NCBI RefSeq assembly: GCF_025370785.1
Contig: NZ_JAMXFA010000018.1
Span: 1-64,000, forward strand
DNA: 64,000 nt
Direction: 5' to 3'
Source of the DNA: Laspinema olomoucense D3b
GTDB lineage: Bacteria > Cyanobacteriota > Cyanobacteriia > Cyanobacteriales > Laspinemataceae
In this document: positions 1-6,680 of the stretch, in pieces
Layout of the letters: each line of letters begins with the position of its first letter
Numbering within the stretch: position 1 is the first letter of the stretch
Translations under genes and position numbers: made by a program
The notes under the pieces: generated by a model
Told to the model about the DNA's origin: nothing
The model's input: the letters and a program-made list of their open reading frames with translations, nothing else
The model's database searches: none

Positions 1-428
1 AGTTCCCTTCGATGGATAAAAGCGATTGAATCAGTCAGCTAATTTGGCTTACTGCAAGCCGGGGATTAAAGACAGTTCTCAGAGGAAATAAAATAATCAA
101 CAGTACAAAGTAACCGCTGAAAATGCTCCGGATTAACTGTTCCGTAAAGTTTCCCTTACGTTGCTGGCATTTATCATAAGCTAAACTCTTTTATAAGTAA
201 AGATGCGATTCCCAATGGATACCATAAATTTAATTTATAGCAAATCCCGTTTGGACTTCGAGGGATAGAACTGAGCCAGATCCCTAAATTAACCGCTATA
301 TACAGTGGTATAAAGTATTGCTTTTTCTAAATATAGTCTACACTTTCATCCATGCACTCTCACGGCGTTAGGTCAAGCCTCAAGAGAAAGTATGGCGATC
401 GCCTCTGGCACCTGAGCCGATGCTGAAT
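1..428. other. Intergenic stretch, little recognised
   Basis: The first 42 bases read as an open frame ending in TAA at 40-42 and could be the last 13 codons of a gene entering from the left, but this is too short to support. The rest has many stops on both strands, one HIP1 site near 394 and no convincing hairpin with a T tract. It also lies downstream of the frameshifted minus-strand gene at 429-693, so a terminator for that gene would fall here; none is obvious. Confidence 0.4.
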
Positions 429-693
429 TTAATATTCCCAGGGACACCCTTGTTGAGTTCTAGGGTCTTTTAATTTTCCCTGATCCCCAATGGCATTCAC
501 GTGATACCCTTCGGCAAGGGTGGCATCAAATTCCTTCGGGTTTAAATATCTCAGCTTAACATACTTATTAGTAGAAGGAGGAAATTTCACCAAAGGATTT
601 AAGATATAATATGCGAAATCACTCCACTTTTACCCGTGGGTAAAAGCACAAATATTGTTCATTTCTAGCCAAGTTCGGCGTAAAATTAGGCAT
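429..693 (-). pseudogene. Small unrecognised gene broken by a one-base frameshift
   Basis: On the minus strand an ATG at 693-691 follows a strong Shine-Dalgarno (GGAGGAG) and opens a frame starting MPNFTPNLARNEQYLCF. It stops early with TGA. One base away, a second frame continues through WSDFAYYILNPLVKF and ends with GCPWEY and TAA at 431-429. The switch point is a run of four T (628-631 on the plus strand); deleting one of them would join both halves into a single 87-residue protein. The strong RBS, protein-like composition of both halves and the homopolymer at the junction support a real gene that is broken, misread in sequencing, or frameshifted in translation. I do not recognise the family. 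The product would be a small soluble protein without signal peptide. Confidence 0.6.
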
Positions 694-1300
694 CTCTGGG
701 TCTCCTCCACCAGTCATTAATGGAATACATAAAGCCAAAAGTCGAGTTATGTTTTAGAAACGTTCAAGCGACCTTACTCGCCAATCCCAGCCAGCCCAAA
801 CCGGCGATTTTTGCCATCTTAGCTGTTGCTACTATGGGGATTTGTTCAGATTTTTTTTATCTATTCCTTTACCTTCTCTGTAGTAATCAATTAGAAGGAT
901 CAGGAAAATTAAGCAAAAACCCGTAGATTTCCAGGTTTATTTAGGTATTTTTATCCCCAGGACGTTACCAGAGACGCCAAAACCAGTTTGACAATTACCC
1001 ACAAGCGATCGCTCGCAATGGGTACAGGTGCTTTTAGAATGTCTCCAACCCGAAACTCAGCCCCGTTTAAAACGCGAAAATTTATCTCGCCTTTGAGGAG
1101 TCGCCAAAAGTTCGGCAACCGTAGGTAATCCGGATGCTCAAGAGGAGGATGTCACCTAACTCAGCCAGAAGTATCCATACAGAAACTCAGTTTCTTTAGC
1201 GGTTGGGACCAGAAACCCGAACCCAAGCTTGGGGATTTTCGCTTATATTTGTGTAAGTAACCCCGTTTCTGCTCCATACCACGGCATGACAGGAGAATTT
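694..1300. other. Intergenic stretch with a decayed coding-like segment
   Basis: Between the frameshifted gene and the toxin-antitoxin pair there is no intact gene. Plus-strand positions about 941-1158 read in one frame like protein (for example SQWVQVLLECLQPETQPRL near 1012-1068) but are interrupted by stops at 989-991 and about 1091, so this looks like a decayed gene remnant. A 68-codon open frame at 720-926 has no RBS and no recognisable features. An RBS (AGGAGA) for the antitoxin lies at about 1290. Confidence 0.35.
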
Positions 1301-1561
1301 ATGAACATTAAATTAGTAGAATCTTTAGCCCAAGTTGTTCAATCTCTTTCCCCAGAGGAGCGATCGCTTTTAGAGGAGAAGCTCAAAGCACACCAGGAGC
1401 AAACCTCAGCCGAGGGAAAAGAGCGTCCTTTTTATGAAACCGCCACTCCCGCAGAATGGGTGAAAGCTTTTCAGGAGTGGGCCCAGAGTCACCCACGCAA
1501 TCAGCCCTCTTTATCTGATGAAGCGATTAGCCGAGAAAGTATTTACGGAGAGAGGGGTTAA
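1301..1561 (+). CDS. Probable antitoxin partner of VapC-like toxin
   Basis: An 86-residue, charged, helix-rich protein (start MNIKLVESLAQVVQSLSPEE) directly upstream of a PIN-domain gene. The stop TAA shares its last base with the ATG of the PIN gene (TAATG), the translational coupling normal in toxin-antitoxin pairs. The ATG at 1301 is preferred over an upstream in-frame start at 1229 because AGGAGA lies just before it and the upstream extension is low-quality. The N-terminal half resembles small cyanobacterial antitoxins that begin with a leucine-rich helix and an SPEE motif; no clear AbrB or ribbon-helix-helix signature is visible, so the DNA-binding mode is unknown. The role, neutralising the PIN RNase and probably autorepressing the operon, is inferred from context. 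Confidence 0.7.
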   Translation: MNIKLVESLAQVVQSLSPEERSLLEEKLKAHQEQTSAEGKERPFYETATPAEWVKAFQEWAQSHPRNQPSLSDEAISRESIYGERG

Positions 1562-2004
1562 TGTCATTTTTGATTGATACTAATATTCTGTTGCGGAGTG
1601 CGGACCCTAACCATCCCATGCACGCTGATGCCATCAATGCCACCACCAGTTTACGCAGTCAAGGGCATCAGCTTTGTATCATTCCCCAAAATTTAATCGA
1701 GTTTTGGAATGTTTACACCCGCCCTGCGGACAAGAATGGGTTAGGGCATTCCCCAGCAGAAGCTGCTGCCGAAGTCAATCGGTTAAAAGGGCTTTTTTTG
1801 CTGTTACCGGATACATTAGCCATTTATTCTGAGTGGGAACGGTTGGTGCTGGCTTATGAGGTGAGGGGAGTTAATGTCCATGATGCGAGGTTGGTGGCAG
1901 CAATGTTGGTGCATGGATTGACTCATATCCTGAGTTTTAATACCAAGGATTTTGCGCGATATGGGGAAGTGACAGCAGTGCATCCAATGGAGATGCGATC
2001 GTAA
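1561..2004 (+). CDS. PIN-domain toxin, VapC-like RNase
   Basis: A 147-residue protein filling the normal length of VapC toxins. The four acidic PIN residues are visible: D6 in the opening FLIDTNILL motif, E47 in NLIEFWN, D108 in NVHDARLVA and D130 in NTKDFARY. PIN toxins are Mg-dependent ribonucleases that cut tRNA or rRNA and stop translation when their antitoxin is lost. The gene starts inside the stop codon of the upstream antitoxin, so the two are co-translated. The subgroup with IPQNLIEFWNV and VHDARLVA is common in cyanobacteria. Target RNA cannot be read from sequence. Confidence in the PIN assignment is high; the toxin role rests on gene pairing. Confidence 0.85.
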   Translation: MSFLIDTNILLRSADPNHPMHADAINATTSLRSQGHQLCIIPQNLIEFWNVYTRPADKNGLGHSPAEAAAEVNRLKGLFLLLPDTLAIYSEWERLVLAYEVRGVNVHDARLVAAMLVHGLTHILSFNTKDFARYGEVTAVHPMEMRS

Positions 2005-2093
2005 ACTTTTGGGACAAAAAAAACCGGGATTCTGCGATAACTTTGACCACAACAGCCAAAATTTACTGGAGAAACCCGGTTTCTGAACCATCA

Positions 2094-2267
2094 CTAAATC
2101 ACATCAGGCAACTCGCGTTCTACAAACCGCAGGCGAGGATAGCGGTAAATGGAAACTGCCACCAATATGGCGATAATTTCCATCGTAATAAATAGGAGAC
2201 TAATCCCGAGACCTGGCCCCCAACAATGAAACGAAGTAGCCAGAGAAATGCTTTGCCCCAATGCCTA
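2094..2267 (-). pseudogene. C-terminal remnant of an MFS transporter
   Basis: Minus-strand reading from about 2267 to the TAG at 2096-2094 gives about 57 residues without an initiator: a stretch like ALGQSISLATSFHCWGPGLG, then a hydrophobic helix (ISLLFITMEIIAILVAV) and the tail YRYPRLRFVERELPD. Transmembrane helix plus this charged tail matches the end of cyanobacterial macrolide/enterobactin-type MFS permeases as I remember them. A stop precedes it in frame and the methyltransferase gene begins directly upstream, so the rest of the permease is gone. It marks a past deletion or rearrangement beside the toxin-antitoxin pair. A GAAACC/GGTTTC palindromic repeat lies just beyond at about 2073-2085. 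Confidence 0.55.
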
Positions 2268-2271
2268 AGTC

Positions 2272-3132
2272 CTATTTTTCATAACGGACTAGAAGATGCC
2301 AGAGAAAAATATCCGGGTCGTCATGATCGATCATTTCTTTAAACAGGGAAACAAAAGGCTCATAGTCTAAAAACTGCATCTCCAAACTGAGTTGTTTTAA
2401 TCCCGCTTCTTTAAAAATGCGATTTAACCGCAAAGGAGTGTAATAAATCTGAGCCTCTTGCCACTCAGCGTCCCAAACTTTATTGCCGTAGACATCGATA
2501 AATCCCTCTGTAACACAGTGAGCGTGTTTGCGGCTGAAATAGGCAATTTCTAAGAAGCATAAGGTGGTTGGAAAATATCCGTATATCTTGCCACCGGGCT
2601 TGAGAACTTTACCAAATTCCCGAATCATCTCGCGGTTGGTTTTATCTTCACTGGAAACTACAGAATTGGCGAGAAGGACGTAATCAAATTTTTCATTCCA
2701 CTCCGGTTTTTGTTCAGTGATTCGCGTAGAGTCTAGTTCCTCAAATATGATTTGTTGGTTGTGGCTTCGAGAATCTCCCTCTGCTTTTTTCCAGTCTGCT
2801 TGTGATTTTTCAATCGCTGTTTTGGAAAAATCAGTACAGTAGACTTGTCCAATTTGGGGGCAAAATTCTAGTAAAGTCTTCTGAAGATAAATTTCTGAGC
2901 CACAACCGGGAATTAGGACTTTGATATCAGGCGAGTTGGGAATATCATAGCCTGGACAATGCTCTGGACGGATTAGGGTTTTGCAGATTTTGGGGTCTTG
3001 GGTGATGCTGAAAGAGGTGTTGGTATAATCTTCGTGGTTTTTATCCCAGAGAGCTTTCTCTTCTTCAATGGATTTCGAGCCTAGGTTAGGAGAAGAGGGA
3101 ATTAGCCATTTGTAATCATTTGTGCTGGTCAT
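2272..3132 (-). CDS. Class I SAM-dependent methyltransferase
   Basis: A 286-residue protein with a Rossmann-type methyltransferase core: motif I VLIPGCGSE binds S-adenosylmethionine, followed by an acidic strand end CTDFS and a motif IV-like segment FDYVLLANSVV, then a typical post-core LKPGGKIYGYFP. The N-terminal extension contains the DYTNTSFSITQDP segment. Substrate is unknown. The longest frame begins at a TTG five codons upstream, but ATG at 3132 has GGAG eight bases before it and is chosen. It lies 43 bp downstream of an ABC exporter on the same strand, so the two are probably cotranscribed; a small molecule or peptide that is methylated and exported is one reading, which is inference only. 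Confidence 0.8.
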   Translation of the reverse strand: MTSTNDYKWLIPSSPNLGSKSIEEEKALWDKNHEDYTNTSFSITQDPKICKTLIRPEHCPGYDIPNSPDIKVLIPGCGSEIYLQKTLLEFCPQIGQVYCTDFSKTAIEKSQADWKKAEGDSRSHNQQIIFEELDSTRITEQKPEWNEKFDYVLLANSVVSSEDKTNREMIREFGKVLKPGGKIYGYFPTTLCFLEIAYFSRKHAHCVTEGFIDVYGNKVWDAEWQEAQIYYTPLRLNRIFKEAGLKQLSLEMQFLDYEPFVSLFKEMIDHDDPDIFLWHLLVRYEK

Positions 3133-3175
3133 AATTTTTAACTCCAAAATGTTCAGTATAGGTCAAATCTGCGGG

Positions 3176-4843
3176 TCAATCACTCACCACTAAGCTGCCG
3201 TTTTCCATCACGTAAGTGACATCCGCGAGCAATGCATTAGCTATGCGGTGGGTGATGAAAATCACGGTGCGTTCTTTGCTAATGTGCTCGATGGTGGTAA
3301 GGATTTTGGCTTCTGTGGCGGGGTCGAGGGCAGATGTGGCTTCATCGAGAATCAGAATTGCTGGATTTCTCACCAAGGCTCTAGCTAAAGCGATTCTTTG
3401 CCGTTGTCCCCCTGATAACTGTCCGCCCCTGTCACCAACAAGTGTATCGTAGCCTTGGGGTAAGGACAAAATAAATTGGTGAATCTCGGCGTCTTTGGCT
3501 GCGGCTTCGACTTGTTCGTCAGTAGCTTCGAGATAGCCCATGCGGATGTTTTCTCGCACGGAGCTATTAAAGAGAATTACATCCTGAGAAACCAGTCCAA
3601 TTTGAGAACGGAGGGAGCGTATTGATGCATGACGCAAATCAACTCCATCAAACAAAATGCGTCCTTTATCTGGCTCGTAAAATCGCGTCAGCAAATTGAC
3701 AATTGTACTTTTGCCTGCTCCACTTTGCCCGACAAATACCGCGAAGTCTCCTGGGCGAATTTTCAGGGATAGATTTTTAACTCCTCCTCTATCTTGGGAG
3801 TAGCTAAAGGTAACATCTTCAAAATTAATTTCACTGGAAAAGTGAGGCAAATCAATCGCATCCGCTGCATCCTGAACTGCCGGAGTTTCTGATAAAATAT
3901 CGCTGATGCGTTGCAGCCCTGCTACTCCATCGATAAATGCAGGAAGTGACGAAGTTAAACCAAGGATATTGAGATTCAATCCTAGCATTAAAACTTGAAA
4001 GGAGGCAAGAGTGCCTACGGAAATGATATTCTGGTATGTCATGACAGCACCGATACTTAAAACGATAAGCTGCGTCAAAACAAAACCAATCATGGGGACT
4101 TTCTGCACTAAGTAGGAGAGAAAGGTTGCGCGGACATAAACCTGTTTTAAGTCATTCAAATCGGTGGCAAAATCCTTGGTCATTTGGTTTTCCAGCCCGA
4201 ATATCTTGACAACGGTTTGCGAGAGGATATTCTCTTCGATAACGCTGGCAATCTGTCCTTCTTTTTGCAGCAACTTATAACCGACTTCGGTTGCAAGGCT
4301 GGCAATTTTTATTGGAGCAATGGTACAGAGGGTTAAACCGATTAAACTGAGCAGGGCTAATTGCCAGTTGAGTAAGAAGAGGAAAGCCAGAGAAAATAGG
4401 AAGTTAGAAAGTTCTAAAACAACAACTGTCAGCCCCATTGTAATTACGCCATTTTCCACCTTTTGGACATCGGCGATGAGACAATTGACAATATCCCCGG
4501 CTGAACGTCGTCCAAAAAACTCCATTGAAAGGCTTTGGAGATGCTCGAATAGAGAGTGTCGGATATTGTTAGTGATTAAAATGCCCAAACGCGCTCCTAG
4601 GAAAATTCCTAGCAAACCGATGCAGGCATAGAGAATTGCTCCGACGACTAGCAATGACAGGATTAGAACCAGAAGACTATAGTTTTGGGGAACGATGGCG
4701 GCATCAATGATAAATTTTAAGCTGGCTCGGAAGACTGAATCAAATGCTGCGTCGAATATTAGGCAGATAAAGAGTAAAATAAATTGCCCTTTGTAGGAGG
4801 CAATGTATTTGTTGAGGGTTTTAAAGAACCAAATAAGTTCCAT
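3176..4843 (-). CDS. ABC exporter, fused membrane and ATPase domains
   Basis: A 555-residue half-transporter of the MsbA/lipid-peptide exporter type. The N-terminal half carries about six hydrophobic segments (residues about 20-40, 55-80, 135-180 and 250-300), and the C-terminal half is the nucleotide-binding domain: Walker A GQSGAGKST (372-380), Q-loop LVSQDVILF, signature LSGGQRQR (476-483), Walker B ILILDEATSALD (496-507) and switch His532 in FITHR. It should homodimerise in the inner membrane and use ATP to export a hydrophobic substrate. The protein ends soon after the D-loop region (VMENGSLVVSD), roughly 20-25 residues shorter than usual, lacking the GxHxELL tail. It sits upstream of a methyltransferase in the same direction. 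Confidence 0.88.
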   Translation of the reverse strand: MELIWFFKTLNKYIASYKGQFILLFICLIFDAAFDSVFRASLKFIIDAAIVPQNYSLLVLILSLLVVGAILYACIGLLGIFLGARLGILITNNIRHSLFEHLQSLSMEFFGRRSAGDIVNCLIADVQKVENGVITMGLTVVVLELSNFLFSLAFLFLLNWQLALLSLIGLTLCTIAPIKIASLATEVGYKLLQKEGQIASVIEENILSQTVVKIFGLENQMTKDFATDLNDLKQVYVRATFLSYLVQKVPMIGFVLTQLIVLSIGAVMTYQNIISVGTLASFQVLMLGLNLNILGLTSSLPAFIDGVAGLQRISDILSETPAVQDAADAIDLPHFSSEINFEDVTFSYSQDRGGVKNLSLKIRPGDFAVFVGQSGAGKSTIVNLLTRFYEPDKGRILFDGVDLRHASIRSLRSQIGLVSQDVILFNSSVRENIRMGYLEATDEQVEAAAKDAEIHQFILSLPQGYDTLVGDRGGQLSGGQRQRIALARALVRNPAILILDEATSALDPATEAKILTTIEHISKERTVIFITHRIANALLADVTYVMENGSLVVSD

Positions 4844-5278
4844 GAGTTATGGGAGTTTGTCTAGAGGCACGATTTATACTTTGACGTAACATTTATCCAG
4901 TTTTAGATTGGATTCAGTTGCTCTTTTTTTGAGGCGGCATCGTCTCTATCATCCCTCCTCTCGCCCACCCCTGTCACTCGGAAAAGTCGGATCGTAAAGT
5001 CGGAAAAGTAGGATCTTTGCTTAATTGATATATTTCTGAGTGACTGATACAATATCATGCGCTAAAAGACATCGGTAATAATACTGAAAATTAATCGAAT
5101 TGTCTGCGCTAATCGGCGGAGGCTTTTACTTTTTAGTAATAAAAGGAATCAAGCCTTGTCTTTATCCATAAAACAAGCCTTGACACTTAGTTATACGGTT
5201 GTCCGCTAGGGAGCGAACTCAGATTGATGAAAGAAAGAAAGAGGCGATCGCACTACTTTTGAGCTGTTGGCCCTGTAA
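4844..5278. other. Intergenic stretch, nothing clear
   Basis: This 435-bp gap precedes the ABC exporter and follows the beta-domain gene at 5279. It holds a short repeated word (GTCGGAAAAG, near 4978 and 4998) and two copies of CAAGCCTTG near 5150 and 5170. No ORF on either strand looks coding and no strong promoter or terminator is visible. Confidence 0.4.
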
Positions 5279-6166
5279 TTACCATTCTTCTTCTGCCACG
5301 GTGTATGCGACTAAGTAGATAGAAGCTTCACTCGCACTTGTGACTGTTACTACATAAGCTCCTGGAGCAGTATCCTGTTCAATTGCGAAACTCCCGAGTT
5401 GATCGTCCGAGGAAATAGTATCGTATTCCCAAAGGCTGATATCTATAGGCTGAGTGAGAGAATAACGCAATTCATCAAACCGTATAATTTGACCCGCATA
5501 AATTTCATAGAATTTACCGGGTTGAGGCCAAAACCGCTTACCAATCCCCGGTTGATTGCTAAAAGTCATGTACAGTTGATCTGGGTAGTTGCCTGCCTTA
5601 CCAATTGCGTCTACCAAGCCTGGAATCTTTTCCAAAACTGCTGAACCTGCGTTCAGAGCTTGTGCAACCAGTTGAGCTTTAGGGTTTGGAACGTTACCCA
5701 GGACAACACCTGCAGCAGCTGAAACGGCACTTGACAAACCTGCAGCCTGCTGAACGAGCCCAGAATTTACACTCTCTGACATGGCTACACACTTGAGGGA
5801 ATGGGGCCTGACGACCTTGACCTTGGCTGCCAGGTACTCATAATTCAATTCATAGACGTTCCCTTCTTTTGGATCGGTCAGCTTTACCAGTCCCGAACCT
5901 GAACCCGTTGCAGAAAATACCTGCGTACCCATGTAGTCATCAGACGAGGTGGTGTCATATTCCCACAGCTCGATCTTCAAATCTTTATTAAAACTAAATG
6001 TCAAGTTGAGGGTTGCTACATCTCCGATGTTCATGTCATAATCACCGCCCTGCGGCCATCGTTGAGTCTCCCGCCCATCTACAAAAAATTTTGCATATAC
6101 ATCATCAGCACCACCGCCACTAGACGTTTTAATGCATTTCAGTCTGCTTAGAGAAATCTTAGCCAT
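5279..6166 (-). CDS. Duplicated C2-like beta-domain protein, function unknown
   Basis: A 295-residue protein with an internal duplication. Residues about 1-112 and about 190-295 both contain a strand-rich unit ending in a nearly identical motif: ELWEYDTTSSDDYMGT in the first and SLWEYDTISSDDQLGS in the second. The paired Asp residues in WEYD-x-x-SSDD sit where C2 domains carry calcium-binding loops, so a C2-like, calcium-binding beta-sandwich is plausible. Between them is a small-residue, amphipathic segment (residues about 130-185, SAVSAAAGVVLG) that could insert in membranes or form a helical hairpin. No signal peptide. Start ATG at 6166 has AAGAGGA upstream. I do not recognise a named family; a lipid-binding or membrane-active role is only a guess. 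Confidence 0.6.
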   Translation of the reverse strand: MAKISLSRLKCIKTSSGGGADDVYAKFFVDGRETQRWPQGGDYDMNIGDVATLNLTFSFNKDLKIELWEYDTTSSDDYMGTQVFSATGSGSGLVKLTDPKEGNVYELNYEYLAAKVKVVRPHSLKCVAMSESVNSGLVQQAAGLSSAVSAAAGVVLGNVPNPKAQLVAQALNAGSAVLEKIPGLVDAIGKAGNYPDQLYMTFSNQPGIGKRFWPQPGKFYEIYAGQIIRFDELRYSLTQPIDISLWEYDTISSDDQLGSFAIEQDTAPGAYVVTVTSASEASIYLVAYTVAEEEW

Positions 6167-6190
6167 TTCATCATCCTCTTTAATTCTTGG

Positions 6191-6262
6191 ACATCTATAA
6201 GACGATTCCAGAACGCAATTTCTGAATTTTTCGAGTTAGCCGTTGTTTTTCCCTAACTCAAT
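6191..6262. repeat. 72-bp direct repeat, copy 1
   Basis: This block (opening ACATCTATAAGACGA, with a central AATTTCTGAATTTTTCGAG) is repeated nearly identically at 6562-6633, 371 bp away. Its right half contains a hairpin with arms GAGTTAG and CTAACTC around a T-rich loop. It lies just upstream of the start of the beta-domain gene (6166). The two copies differ at scattered positions, so this is an old duplication. Confidence 0.8.
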
Positions 6263-6351
6263 CCACCCATGAAACCCACCTCAAACACGAGAACTATAAT
6301 TTCCACCCATTGCACCAGGTTTTGTCATTAACTTAAGGTCAGCAACAAAAA

Positions 6352-6389
6352 ATGTAGGGTAGGCGCTGACGGCAGTGCCTACCCTACAT
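6352..6389. repeat. Perfect 13-bp palindrome, mobile-repeat type
   Basis: Arms ATGTAGGGTAGGC (6352-6364) and its exact complement (6377-6389) enclose a 12-base loop. Short GTAGGGTAGGC palindromes of this kind are dispersed in cyanobacterial genomes. Located between the two copies of the 72-bp direct repeat. Confidence 0.8.
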
Positions 6390-6561
6390 CTATTTTCAAT
6401 TACCGATCAATTTGAGATCGCAATTGATTTTTGTTTCTAGAAACCTCTACGAAATCTCATGATTAATCTCCTTTTTGCTAGTTTTACTTGTTGTTTTTGA
6501 TTGAGGTTTTATTCTCAATTTTTTTCAAGATTAGTCGAGACGAAATTGTATTTTTGTCTCT

Positions 6562-6633
6562 ACACCTATAAGACGAATCCAGAGGTCAATTTCTGAATTT
6601 TTCGAGTTAGAGGCTGTTTTTTCCTAACTCAAT
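6562..6633. repeat. 72-bp direct repeat, copy 2
   Basis: Second copy of the block at 6191-6262, again with the GAGTTAG/CTAACTC hairpin. It ends about 47 bp beyond the stop of the TPR gene at 6681, so the hairpin could act as a 3-prime end signal there. The two copies bracket about 300 bp of non-coding DNA. Confidence 0.8.
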
Positions 6634-6680
6634 GCACTCTGAGAGGTTCAGATCCCCGACTTCCCTAAGAAGTCAAGGCT

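Noticed and set aside
720-926. 68-codon plus-strand frame with a hydrophobic middle
   Set aside because: No ribosome-binding site, no recognisable domain, and it lies in a zone of decayed sequence; open frame probably by chance.
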